Positions 8,726 through 17,187 of a stretch of 32,228 nt of DNA are shown here, in pieces (position 1 is the first letter of the stretch; every line of letters begins with the position of its first letter). The position numbers and the translations under genes are program-made. This DNA is from Sphingobacteriaceae bacterium. GTDB lineage: Bacteria; Bacteroidota; Bacteroidia; Sphingobacteriales; Sphingobacteriaceae. Where the stretch lies: NCBI GenBank assembly GCA_947479815.1, contig CANKAT010000034.1, positions 1 to 32,228 of the forward strand. The letters are read 5' to 3'. The notes under the pieces are model-generated. The model saw nothing but the letters and a program-made list of their open reading frames with translations. It did no database searches and was not told the origin of the DNA.

Positions 8726-9679
8726 TTAACAATGTCCATCACCTTCCATCATTTTGCGGGCATGGAATACACCAGGTAAAATAGCTTCTAATGATTCTTT
8801 TGCACCATTGGGGCTTCCTGGAAGGGTTACAATCAGAGTTTTGCCAATAGCTCCGGCTACCGAGCGGCTCATCATGGCAAGCGGAGTACGCATTTGTCCA
8901 AATGTGCGCATTGCCTCAGTAATGCCATCAGCATCGCGTTCCAAAATTTCTTTAACCGCACTAACGGTATTGTCACGAGGGCCAAGTCCGGTTCCTCCGG
9001 TTGTAAAAATGAACTGAATATCTTCAGCAGCCCAATCTTTGATCTGTTTCTGAATGGCTTCCTTATCATCAGGAAGTATTTTATAATGAAGAACATTACC
9101 ATTGACCTTTTTTAGCATTTCGGAAATCAACAGCCCACTTTTATCTTCGCGTTCACCTCTTGCTGTTGAATCAGAACAAACAAGTACTGCGCAGGATGGA
9201 GATTCTTCAATATAGCGGTTGCGATCACTTTTGCCACCTTTCTTTTCCAAAAGCCTGACATTGCCAATCTCTAGCTTGGTATCTACGGGCTTTAGCATGT
9301 CGTAAATCTCAAGTGCAGCAATAGAAACAGCAGTTAATGTTTCCATTTCTATTCCTGTGCGCCCAATAGATTTAGCTTCGCCCTGGATCACAATTCCTGT
9401 TTTGTTCAATATGTTCTCATCAAAGAGCTCAGTATGTAGTTCTCTATTAATAAACTCAAATGTGAAATCCATAGCATCAATAGTAACCGGATGGCAATGG
9501 GGAAGAAGCTGAGGGGTTAGCTTTGCTCCTAAAAAACCGGCTGCACGTGCCACATCAAAAAGGTTCCCTTTTGGAAGTGAATTTGATTTGATTAATTCAA
9601 TGCTTTTATCTGAACAAAAAATAATGGCAATAGCCCTTGCGGTACGGAGGGTAATTTGCTTATGACTGATATCGCGCAT
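8726..9679 (-). CDS. moaCB: Bifunctional molybdenum cofactor biosynthesis protein MoaC/MoaB
   Basis: A 317-residue fusion. Residues 1 to about 150 are MoaC (cyclic pyranopterin monophosphate synthase, working with MoaA): Lys53, the LLPHCHP histidines 61/63, the TGIEMETLTAVS block, and Asp127/Lys130 in IYDMLK match the known catalytic residues. Residues about 160-317 are MoaB/MogA-like, with TTGGTGLGPRDNT at 226-238 and LPGSPNGAKESLEAILPG, which adenylates molybdopterin or binds it. The fusion occurs elsewhere in Bacteroidota. No other moa or moe gene is near, but the molybdenum hydroxylase at 5230-7835 is an obvious client. The start codon sits directly against a long simple-repeat tract that forms its leader. 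Confidence 0.93.
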   Translation of the reverse strand: MRDISHKQITLRTARAIAIIFCSDKSIELIKSNSLPKGNLFDVARAAGFLGAKLTPQLLPHCHPVTIDAMDFTFEFINRELHTELFDENILNKTGIVIQGEAKSIGRTGIEMETLTAVSIAALEIYDMLKPVDTKLEIGNVRLLEKKGGKSDRNRYIEESPSCAVLVCSDSTARGEREDKSGLLISEMLKKVNGNVLHYKILPDDKEAIQKQIKDWAAEDIQFIFTTGGTGLGPRDNTVSAVKEILERDADGITEAMRTFGQMRTPLAMMSRSVAGAIGKTLIVTLPGSPNGAKESLEAILPGVFHARKMMEGDGHC

Positions 9680-9680
9680 G

Positions 9681-9787
9681 GGTAGTTGGTTAGTAGTTAG
9701 TAGTTAGTTGTTAGTAGTTAGTTGGTTAGTAGTTAGTTGGTTAGTTGTTAGTAGTTAGTTGGTTAGTAGTTAGTTGGTTAGTAGTTT
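9681..9787. repeat. TAGT-based simple-sequence repeat upstream of moaCB
   Basis: About 105 bases made of TAGT alternating with TGGT, AGT or TGT, giving a higher-order unit close to TTAGTAGTTAGTTGG (15 bases) repeated several times with phase slips. It begins within two bases of the moaCB start codon and therefore forms its 5' leader (ACTAACTAACC on the coding strand). It contains no spacers of CRISPR type and no palindromes. Confidence 0.9.
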
Positions 9788-9930
9788 ATTTATTTAGTAA
9801 ATCTAGTAAGTTATAAGTTGTAAGTTATAAGTACTAAGTAAAAAGTTGTAAGTACTAATTACTAAGATTTGCTTGCTAGTTCCAACCTACTACCTCATAC
9901 TTCCTACCTCATGCCTCATACTTCCTACCT
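9788..9930. repeat. Two further low-complexity repeat blocks reaching the esterase stop codon
   Basis: First block: TAAGTTATAAG occurs at 9807-9817 and again at 9821-9831, with degenerate relatives (AGTTGTAAGTACTAA) to about 9865. Second block: the perfect 16-base direct repeat CTCATACTTCCTACCT at 9894-9909 and 9915-9930, spaced 21 bases. Its second copy runs into the last codons and stop of the minus-strand esterase. No promoter motif is visible in this 245-base gap. Confidence 0.8.
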
Positions 9931-10842
9931 ATAAGACAATAAAAAGTCCCAGGCTGTTTCAAAAGAGTTATAATCCATGTTTTTACCCGAAACCAGTGGT
10001 TTTCCATTTTCCCTTAGGGTTGGGTGTGTATGACCTCCATTGATGATCTTGTAAAGAATCACATCGTTTTTGCCTTTGTAATGATGAACTTCAACGGTTG
10101 ATTTATCCCCAGGTTCTATGTCTGGTAAAAAGGTGATTTTTGCAGTGCTTTTCACGCCGTTTCTTGTTTTCCAGTAAGCGATATTTTCATCTCCTGAAAA
10201 TAGTCTTGGTGTACGGGTTACTTTAACCTGCCCGCCTTCCCATTTAATAATTGAATCTGCAGTGCCGCTAGTAATGATGATGGGAATAGGTTTGGCTGTG
10301 GTAAATTGTTCAGCTACCTGCGGACTAATAGTAGAAACAAATGGAGCTATGGCTCTTATTTTATCAGGAATATCGCAGCTTAAGCGATAGGTCATCATTC
10401 CGCCATTTGAACTTCCTGAGAAGTAAACTCTTTTTGGGTCTGCCTTGAAATCCCGTACAAACAGGTCAATCAGAGAAGTTAAATATCCTACATCATCAAT
10501 TTTATCTGTTAGTGGGTAAGATCCGCCCAGTTTATCATTCCAATGCTTTGAAATGGCATCCGGATAAACTACAATAGCTTTATCGCGTTCAGCACGAGCA
10601 TGGTATTGCGGCCCCAAAACATTGACACCTATCTGAGCACTTGCACCCATTCCATGAAGGAAAAATACTACTGGAACTTTCTCTAGGTTTTCAATTCCTG
10701 CAGGAATATAATACATGTATTTGCGCTGTAAACCTTCATAGCTCAAAGAATCAGTATGTAGTCCGTTACGATGGCTTGATTGCCCAAAAGTGTATTGAGC
10801 TGTAAAAAAACAAATGAAAAGGTATAAATATGTTATTTTCAT
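9925..10842 (-). CDS. Secreted alpha/beta-hydrolase of the LpqC/PHB-depolymerase (CE1-like) family
   Basis: A 305-residue esterase with a signal peptide (cleavage near TFGQS). The oxyanion segment is FLHGMGAS at residues 61-68. The nucleophile elbow is GSSNG with Ser145, the acid is Asp in SGTAD near residue 196, and the histidine lies in NGGHTHP near residue 272. This family includes extracellular poly(3-hydroxybutyrate) depolymerases, feruloyl esterases and acetylxylan esterases. No substrate-binding or carbohydrate-binding module is attached, so I would not choose between polyester and feruloyl/acetyl esters. It is probably transcribed on its own or ahead of moaCB; the 245-base gap between them is entirely simple repeat. 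Confidence 0.85.
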   Translation of the reverse strand: MKITYLYLFICFFTAQYTFGQSSHRNGLHTDSLSYEGLQRKYMYYIPAGIENLEKVPVVFFLHGMGASAQIGVNVLGPQYHARAERDKAIVVYPDAISKHWNDKLGGSYPLTDKIDDVGYLTSLIDLFVRDFKADPKRVYFSGSSNGGMMTYRLSCDIPDKIRAIAPFVSTISPQVAEQFTTAKPIPIIITSGTADSIIKWEGGQVKVTRTPRLFSGDENIAYWKTRNGVKSTAKITFLPDIEPGDKSTVEVHHYKGKNDVILYKIINGGHTHPTLRENGKPLVSGKNMDYNSFETAWDFLLSYR

Positions 10843-10970
10843 AGCTAAAATTTAAGGTTTAAGGTTTTACTTTTCAAGTATCAGAAAATTTCTTGAAAAT
10901 TTCCTTGTTTAACTCATAGAATTCGCTTTTTATCGCTATTAACTTTATAAAAAATGTGTATTTTGTTCTG

Positions 10971-10981
10971 CCAATGATTGG
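10971..10981. promoter_or_regulatory. Short palindrome in the lutA leader (possible operator)
   Basis: CCAATGATTGG is a perfect 5+1+5 palindrome lying 36 bases before lutA and six bases after a TATTTTG element that resembles a -7 box with one base missing. Position suggests an operator for the lut operon, but no lut regulator is in the window. Confidence 0.25.
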
Positions 10982-11016
10982 TGCTGTAGATTTATTATTG
11001 GAATGAATTAAAAAAT

Positions 11017-11763
11017 ATGAAAATCGGTCTTTTTATACCCTGTTATGTTAACCAATTATACCCTAATGCAGCTATAGCAACTCTTGAATTGCTACAGAAA
11101 TTGGGTGCGGAGGTTAGCTATCCCTCTAAACAAACGTGTTGCGGTCAGCCTATGGCAAATTCGGGCTATGAGCATCTTACGCAATCCTGTAATGATCTAT
11201 TTATAGAGAATTTTTCTGGATTTGATTATGTGGTTGCTCCTTCAGCAAGTTGCGTTTTACACATTAAGGACCATTTACATTCACATGCCGATGAAAATGC
11301 AGCTTCAGAGATTAGAGGGAAAATTTATGAGTTAGTCGAATTTTTGACAGATATACTCAAAATAGATACCCTGGATGCATATTTTCCTCATAAAGTAGGT
11401 ATTCACCAAAGTTGTCATGGGCTTAGGGGTTTACATCTTGCTCAGATGTCTGAACTTGTTGCTCCAGATTTTTCAAAACCTAAACAACTATTAAATATGG
11501 TCAAGGGTCTTGAAATAACTGAACTTGATAGGGTAGATGAATGTTGTGGTTTTGGCGGACTATTCTGTATCGCAGAAGAGGCGGTTTCAGTAAAAATGGG
11601 AAAAGACCGTATTACAGATCATACCAATCACGGTGCAGAGTACATTACATCACCCGATCTTTCTTGTTTGATGCATATGGAAGGAATTCTTCAGCGCAAT
11701 AACAGTAAGGTTAAGATTATTCACATAGCAGAAATATTAAACAGTTCATCCATAAAGGTATGA
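11017..11763 (+). CDS. lutA: Lactate utilization protein A (CCG-domain iron-sulfur subunit)
   Basis: A 248-residue cytosolic protein with two CCG (cysteine-rich) domains of the LutA/LldE type. The first has TCCGQP at residues 40-45 and the second ECCGFGG with Cys176/Cys177; further cysteines lie in APSASCV and HQSCHG. These motifs bind an iron-sulfur cluster, as in succinate:quinone reductase-like and heterodisulfide reductase subunits. With LutB and LutC it forms the complex that oxidises L-lactate to pyruvate. The stop codon overlaps the start of lutB (ATGA), showing translational coupling. Length and spacing are typical. Confidence 0.92.
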   Translation: MKIGLFIPCYVNQLYPNAAIATLELLQKLGAEVSYPSKQTCCGQPMANSGYEHLTQSCNDLFIENFSGFDYVVAPSASCVLHIKDHLHSHADENAASEIRGKIYELVEFLTDILKIDTLDAYFPHKVGIHQSCHGLRGLHLAQMSELVAPDFSKPKQLLNMVKGLEITELDRVDECCGFGGLFCIAEEAVSVKMGKDRITDHTNHGAEYITSPDLSCLMHMEGILQRNNSKVKIIHIAEILNSSSIKV

Positions 11764-13136
11764 AAGGCACACAAGATCACGCAACATTAGCAGAAGTATT
11801 CAATAGGGATGAAGACCGTGTCGATTGGCATGATGGCGCCCTTTGGTGGATCAGACAGAAACGCGACCGTTCAGCAAATTTAACTCCTCAGTGGGAAGAG
11901 TTGAGGGAAGCTGCATCAGCAATTAAATCCAATGTAATTTCAAATCTGCACGATTATCTCTTGCAATTTGAAGATAATCTCAAAAAAAATGGGGTCAAAG
12001 TTTATTGGGCAGCAGATGCCGAGGAGCATAATCAGATTGTATATAAAATTTTAAGTGATAAGAATATCAATCAGATGGTTAAGAGCAAGTCAATGCTCAC
12101 TGAAGAATGCCATTTGAATGAATATCTTGCCGACCGCGGAATTGATGTTATTAATTCCGATTTAGGTGAATATATTCAACAAATTGATAATGAGCCACCT
12201 AGTCATATTGTATTGCCATGTATTCATAAAAAAAAGGAAGAAATTGGTGAGTTATTTCATGAGCATTTGGGAACAGAAAAGGGGCTTTCAGATCCTACAT
12301 TATTGACTCGTGTTGCACGTAATCATCTTCGTAATGTATTTATGACCAGGCGTGCTGCATTAACAGGGGTGAACTTTGCAGTTGCTGAAACTGGTGAGTA
12401 TGTGGTATGTACCAATGAGGGTAATGCGGATATGGGAGCTCATTTATGCGAAGTTCAGATCGCTTCTATGGGATTGGAAAAGATCATTCCGGAAAGAAAG
12501 CATCTTGGTGTATTTCTAAGACTTTTGGCAAGAAGTGCCATTGGGCAGCCAATTACTATTTATTCCAGCCATTTTAGAAAACCGCGCCCGGGCCAGGAAA
12601 TGCATTTGATTTTAGTTGATAAGGGTCGAAGTGAATTGCTTGCCCGTCCTGATTTCAGGGACTCACTAAAATGTATAAAATGTGGGAGTTGTATGAATAC
12701 CTGCCCGGTATATAGAAAGAGTGGAGGTTTGAGTTATCATAATACGATATCTGGTCCGATTGGAGCCATTTTAGCTCCAAATCTGGATATGAAAAAACAT
12801 GCTGATCTTCCATTTGCTTCCACCTTATGTGGATCATGTAGCAATGTCTGTCCGGTTAAGATACCTATTCATGAACAGCTTTATAAATGGCGTCAGGTAA
12901 TTGTGAAGGAAGGATATTCTGCAAGCCGTAAAACATTCAGTATGAAGGCAATGGCTCTGACCTTATCCTCTCCTGAGATCTATAATACCGCTGGTAAAAC
13001 TGGTCGATGGATTTTAAATCATGCACCTTTTGCCATCAATAATAAATTCAACCCATGGTATAAACAGCGTGATATGCCCGATAGCCCGGAACAATCTTTT
13101 GGCGAATGGTATTCAAAAAATGTTAAGAAAAGCTGA
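11760..13136 (+). CDS. lutB: Lactate utilization protein B (LUD domain plus two 4Fe-4S clusters)
   Basis: A 458-residue protein. The N-terminal two thirds are a LUD domain (GVNFAVAETGEYV and NEGNADM around residues 205-225). A bacterial ferredoxin-type region follows, with Cys305, Cys308, Cys311, Cys315 (CIKCGSCMNTC) and Cys357, Cys360, Cys364 (CGSCSNVC), then a DUF3390-like C-terminal tail. In the known complex LutB carries electrons between the catalytic site and the acceptor. The start ATG overlaps the lutA stop, and lutC follows after 27 bases. The protein is full length with no missing cysteines. Confidence 0.93.
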   Translation: MKGTQDHATLAEVFNRDEDRVDWHDGALWWIRQKRDRSANLTPQWEELREAASAIKSNVISNLHDYLLQFEDNLKKNGVKVYWAADAEEHNQIVYKILSDKNINQMVKSKSMLTEECHLNEYLADRGIDVINSDLGEYIQQIDNEPPSHIVLPCIHKKKEEIGELFHEHLGTEKGLSDPTLLTRVARNHLRNVFMTRRAALTGVNFAVAETGEYVVCTNEGNADMGAHLCEVQIASMGLEKIIPERKHLGVFLRLLARSAIGQPITIYSSHFRKPRPGQEMHLILVDKGRSELLARPDFRDSLKCIKCGSCMNTCPVYRKSGGLSYHNTISGPIGAILAPNLDMKKHADLPFASTLCGSCSNVCPVKIPIHEQLYKWRQVIVKEGYSASRKTFSMKAMALTLSSPEIYNTAGKTGRWILNHAPFAINNKFNPWYKQRDMPDSPEQSFGEWYSKNVKKS

Positions 13137-13163
13137 GTAATAATTTAAAAAAAATGAAATTAA

Positions 13164-13748
13164 ATGAGCAGCAGAGATAGTATACTGGCGGCAGTTTTAA
13201 AGAATCAGCCCCCTTTAACCGATCTTCCTGATATTTCTGGGTTTAAAGTTCCTGAAGAAGATGTGGTTGAAAAATATAAAAATACATTTTCAGGAATTGG
13301 AGGTTTGGTGTATAGCGCCAAAAATATAGAAGCAATCAAAAACCATATCCGGGAAAACTTTGACACTGGAAAAAGGATAGTCAGCACATTGCCTGCTTTA
13401 AGCGATGTTGCTGAGATTTGTTCTACTTCTGTTGAACCTCAAAGCTTTGAAGATGTAGAACTTTCTATTATTGAATCCCGTTTAGCTGTTGCCGAGAATG
13501 GTGCTGTTTGGTTAACCGAAGAGGTTATGGGACATCGAATAATACCTTATATTTCTCAGCATCTGGCAGTTGTTGTGTATGAATCTAAAATCGTTTCAAC
13601 GATGCATGAGGCTTATGCTAAAATTGCAGATGAAGCCTATGGTTTTGGTGGGTTCATCGGTGGGCCGTCAAAAACGGCTGATATTGAACAGGCCCTAGTT
13701 TTGGGTGCTCATGGCCCACTGAGTATGACTGTTTATTTAATTAAGTGA
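13164..13748 (+). CDS. lutC: Lactate utilization protein C (LUD domain)
   Basis: A 194-residue protein made of one LUD domain, with the ESRLAVAENGAVWLTEE core at about residues 109-125 and the C-terminal GFIGGPSKTADIEQALVLGAHGP block that is diagnostic of LutC. It is the third subunit of the lactate-oxidising complex. An ATG ten bases upstream is out of frame, so the start at 13164 is secure. The stop is 20 bases before the malate synthase ATG, so the latter almost certainly shares the transcript. Confidence 0.92.
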   Translation: MSSRDSILAAVLKNQPPLTDLPDISGFKVPEEDVVEKYKNTFSGIGGLVYSAKNIEAIKNHIRENFDTGKRIVSTLPALSDVAEICSTSVEPQSFEDVELSIIESRLAVAENGAVWLTEEVMGHRIIPYISQHLAVVVYESKIVSTMHEAYAKIADEAYGFGGFIGGPSKTADIEQALVLGAHGPLSMTVYLIK

Positions 13749-13768
13749 TTTTTTGGAATACCCATATT

Positions 13769-15655
13769 ATGAACAACACTACCATCATTATCCGTGATAA
13801 CCTTAAATTAGAATACCAGGATGTATATACAGCCGAAGCAATAGAGGCACTTCAAGCACTTGCTCATTTTAATAAGTCTGTAAAAGGTCTGATGGCCGAA
13901 CGGATCACTAGGAGAAACGAACGTCAAAAGAATAAAACAAGAATTACATTTCATGATCCTGAAAGTTTGATCCCAGGCACTGATATTAAAGTTCAGGATG
14001 CACGGGATGGAAAATTTGAAGGGTCTGTTATACCAAAAGATCTGCAGCGTCAGTGGATACAGGGAACTGGTCCGGCATCAAAACCGAATGCAGGCCTGGA
14101 GAGCAGCATCAGAAATGCAGCCTATGCTCTTTTATCAGGCGCTGACGGTTGGATGTTTGATGGTGAAGATGCTCTGGGTCAAATCGCAAGCATGTCGCTT
14201 GATAATCAACGTAATTTAAAGCTTGCAATATCTAAAGATCCTATATTCTTAAAAGTAGCTGAACAGGTTGCTTCTGAAATGAACCGTTGGTCGGAAGGTT
14301 TTTTGGGCTATCCGATGGTAAAAGACTGGAAGACACAGCTTGACTTTACCACTAAAATCTTCAGATGCCGCGGTCTTCATCTAGATGATCGTCATATACG
14401 TGATTCAGATGGTGTGGCATTGGCGGCTTCAATTGCTGACTTATGTCTTTATGTGGTTAATAATTACAGACAACTTCAGATTTCAGGTTCTTCTATTGTA
14501 CTGTATCTTCCAAAAATACAAACAGCTACAGAGGCAGCTCTTTGGAATAAGATGCTGTCGGCATTGGAGGAACACCTCAAACTTGATATAGGAACTATAA
14601 AAGTTTATCTTCTTGTAGAGCAGCTTGAAGCTACCTATCAACTTATGGAGATTAGGGCTGTACTTGGAAAACATTTTGTGGGGTATAATACAGGCCGTTG
14701 GGATTATATCAATAGTGTTTCTGATGCCATGGCATGGGATAAGTCTTTTATCAATCCCAATATTGAGTCGGTAACCATGACCTATGGGTATATGCGTAAT
14801 TATGAAGACCGAGTTCGAAGAGCGGTTAATACTCCTGATAAAAATGGAAATTGTGCGATTTGGCAGGGTGGGATGGAACCTAATATTCCGGTTGGATCAC
14901 CTGATGGGGTATCAGCAAGTATGAAAAAGGCTTTTTCTGGAGCTGAAAGAGAACAAAGAGAGGGAGCCAGCGGAAAATGGGTTGCACATTGGAAAATGGT
15001 GAATATTGTCAGACCAGTCTGGGAAAAAATTGGAGAAGCGAATCAGGTGGGAAGAAAATTCCAAGCCCTAACCTATAGCCAGCAGGATGCGGATGGTTTA
15101 ATTTTTTTGGAGCCTGCACCAATTACGATCAGGGGTGCTCGAAATCTGTTGAGTGTGGCCATTCAATATGGTAATGCTTTTGCTCAGGGAATGCAGGCAG
15201 CAGCACTTAAGGCCGCAGATGACTTTGGAAACGATGATATTCTTTACCTGATGGAAGATATGGCCACAGGCGAGATTAGATTAAGTATTGTATGGGAATG
15301 GGTGCATAAAGGAGCCAAATTTACAGATGCAGATGTAGAAACTGGAGTAAATGCCGGAGATCTATTTAGTTTTGACCTCCTTAAAAGATTAATTGAAGAG
15401 GAATATGCAAAGCTTTTGAAGGCTGACAATAAGGATGTTTATGATGCTTCAAAAACAACAACACTTCCAATTGCCAGAGAGATCGCTGAGATCTATGTGT
15501 TCAATGAATTTAAGATTCCATGGTTTATTGATCTGTTGAATATCAATCTCAATAATTCTGATTTGCAAATTGCTAAGAAAAGGATCTCGAATTATATTGA
15601 AACCTTTAAGAATGATGGAAGACGTATAACGGAGAATCCTGATTTTGTAGGTTAG
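13769..15655 (+). CDS. aceB: Malate synthase
   Basis: Condenses glyoxylate with acetyl-CoA to malate. I use the ATG at 13769 (628 residues); the upstream GTG at 13745 would overlap lutC. Recognisable motifs in order are CRGLHLDDRH with Arg201, LVEQLEA with Glu284, the GRWDYI block with Asp312 (Mg ligand), and LMEDMATGEI with Asp497, the expected general base. It is roughly 95 residues longer than the usual ~530-residue isoform A, partly in a C-terminal extension. The usual VAHP motif reads VAHW. Its place as fourth gene of a lut operon is notable because no isocitrate lyase is adjacent; glyoxylate may come from elsewhere or from glycolate. The family call is firm; activity on glyoxylate is inferred. 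Confidence 0.85.
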   Translation: MNNTTIIIRDNLKLEYQDVYTAEAIEALQALAHFNKSVKGLMAERITRRNERQKNKTRITFHDPESLIPGTDIKVQDARDGKFEGSVIPKDLQRQWIQGTGPASKPNAGLESSIRNAAYALLSGADGWMFDGEDALGQIASMSLDNQRNLKLAISKDPIFLKVAEQVASEMNRWSEGFLGYPMVKDWKTQLDFTTKIFRCRGLHLDDRHIRDSDGVALAASIADLCLYVVNNYRQLQISGSSIVLYLPKIQTATEAALWNKMLSALEEHLKLDIGTIKVYLLVEQLEATYQLMEIRAVLGKHFVGYNTGRWDYINSVSDAMAWDKSFINPNIESVTMTYGYMRNYEDRVRRAVNTPDKNGNCAIWQGGMEPNIPVGSPDGVSASMKKAFSGAEREQREGASGKWVAHWKMVNIVRPVWEKIGEANQVGRKFQALTYSQQDADGLIFLEPAPITIRGARNLLSVAIQYGNAFAQGMQAAALKAADDFGNDDILYLMEDMATGEIRLSIVWEWVHKGAKFTDADVETGVNAGDLFSFDLLKRLIEEEYAKLLKADNKDVYDASKTTTLPIAREIAEIYVFNEFKIPWFIDLLNINLNNSDLQIAKKRISNYIETFKNDGRRITENPDFVG

Positions 15656-15729
15656 AGAATCGTTAAAGGGCTTTTAATTTATTGGTAATTTTTTAACTGA
15701 ATTTTGATTATTGAATTAAATTATAATTA

Positions 15730-17151
15730 ATGATTCGTTCTAAAAGTCTTTTTGTTCTTATCTACTTCTTTTTGATGCCCTTGTTGGTTTTTTCACAAGC
15801 CAAAAAGCCCAATATCATATTTATTTTAACCGATGATCAGCGTTGGGATGCTCTTCATTTTGCTGGAAATTCAATCATTGAAACTCCAGAAATGGATGCT
15901 TTGGCCAGATCTGGCACTTATTTCAAGAATGCATTCTCAACTACTCCAATCTGTGCAGCAAGCAGGGCTTCCATTCTTACCGGTTTATATGAACGTACTC
16001 ATGCATATACTTTCCAAAAAACCAGGCTCCAGCAACCTTATGCTGATATTATATATCCAAAAATATTAAAAGACAATGGCTATCGCACTGCTCTTTTTGG
16101 CAAATTGGGAGTGATCATGGATAATCCAAAACAATATTTTGATGAGAGTGATTTTTATGATCGAGGGGATAGTCCGGATAGGCGTGGTTATTTTTATAAG
16201 ACTATTAACAAGGATACAGTACATCTTACCAGATATAGTGGATTTCAAGCACAGGAATTCATAAAAAATACCTCAATAGATAAACCATTTTGCCTTTCCA
16301 TATTTTTTAGCGCTCCGCATGCCCAGGACCCTGCGGTTGAACAATACTTTTGGCAGTCAAAGTCAGATTATCGATACAAGGATGCTATGATTCCATCTCC
16401 TGTACTTGCAGATGAAAAATATTTTAACCGTTTGCCATTAGAAGTACGACAAGGTTTTAACAGAACCAGGTGGAAATGGAGGTTTGATACCCCTGAAAAA
16501 TACCAAAATAGTATAAAAGGATATTATCGTATGATTAGTGAAATTGATGATGAAATTGGGATGCTACGAAAATTGTTAAAAGAAAGGGGTTTGGCAGACA
16601 ACACAATTATTATTCTTATGGGTGATAATGGATATTTTACTGGCGATCGCCAGCTGGCTGATAAATGGCTTATGTATGATGCCTCAATCCGTATTCCGCT
16701 AATTATTTACGATCCTAGAAAAATTAATCCTTCAAGTATTGATGCCCTGGTTTTGAATATCGATGTATCTAAAACTATCCTTGAATTTGCAGGTTTACAA
16801 GTGCCCAAAAATTATCAAGGGATAAACCTCGAACCTTTTATTAAAAGAGGCAATATAACTTCTAGGAGAAAATCAATACTGATTGAACACCTTTGGAAGT
16901 TGCCCGAGATACCTTCCAGTGAAGGGATTCGAACATCTCACTATAAATACTTTCGCTACAGACTTATTAATGCTCCTGCAGAATTATATGATCTTAATAA
17001 AGATCCATTGGAAACAATTAATTTGGCTGGAGATATTAAATACAAAAAGGTTCTCAATAAATTAAGTAAGCTGGCTGATTCAAGGTCAGAAAAATTAATC
17101 TCAGAAAAACTTGTTCCAGATGAACCAGATATAGCTGGAATGAAGTTTTGA
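15730..17151 (+). CDS. Secreted S1-family sulfatase
   Basis: A 473-residue sulfatase with a signal peptide (cleavage near VFSQA). The formylglycine site is Cys75-Ala-Ala-Ser-Arg79 followed by ASILTG: the C-x-A-x-R form rather than C-x-P-x-R. Calcium ligands are present in TDDQ (Asp35, Asp36) and GDNGY. A conserved histidine sits in SAPHAQDP. The usual GKWHLG segment is reduced to GKLG, so the substrate pocket differs from the commonest subfamilies. It would remove sulfate esters from glycans in the periplasm. It is followed after 36 bases by a serine hydrolase gene on the same strand and probably co-transcribed with it. I cannot assign the sulfated substrate. Confidence 0.9.
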   Translation: MIRSKSLFVLIYFFLMPLLVFSQAKKPNIIFILTDDQRWDALHFAGNSIIETPEMDALARSGTYFKNAFSTTPICAASRASILTGLYERTHAYTFQKTRLQQPYADIIYPKILKDNGYRTALFGKLGVIMDNPKQYFDESDFYDRGDSPDRRGYFYKTINKDTVHLTRYSGFQAQEFIKNTSIDKPFCLSIFFSAPHAQDPAVEQYFWQSKSDYRYKDAMIPSPVLADEKYFNRLPLEVRQGFNRTRWKWRFDTPEKYQNSIKGYYRMISEIDDEIGMLRKLLKERGLADNTIIILMGDNGYFTGDRQLADKWLMYDASIRIPLIIYDPRKINPSSIDALVLNIDVSKTILEFAGLQVPKNYQGINLEPFIKRGNITSRRKSILIEHLWKLPEIPSSEGIRTSHYKYFRYRLINAPAELYDLNKDPLETINLAGDIKYKKVLNKLSKLADSRSEKLISEKLVPDEPDIAGMKF

Positions 17152-17187
17152 GGCTTTTAAAATCTAACTATTTATCATTAGTTCAAT

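Noticed and set aside
9681-9787. CRISPR array
   Set aside because: The repeats are 3-15 bases, contiguous, with no unique spacers, and no cas genes are present.
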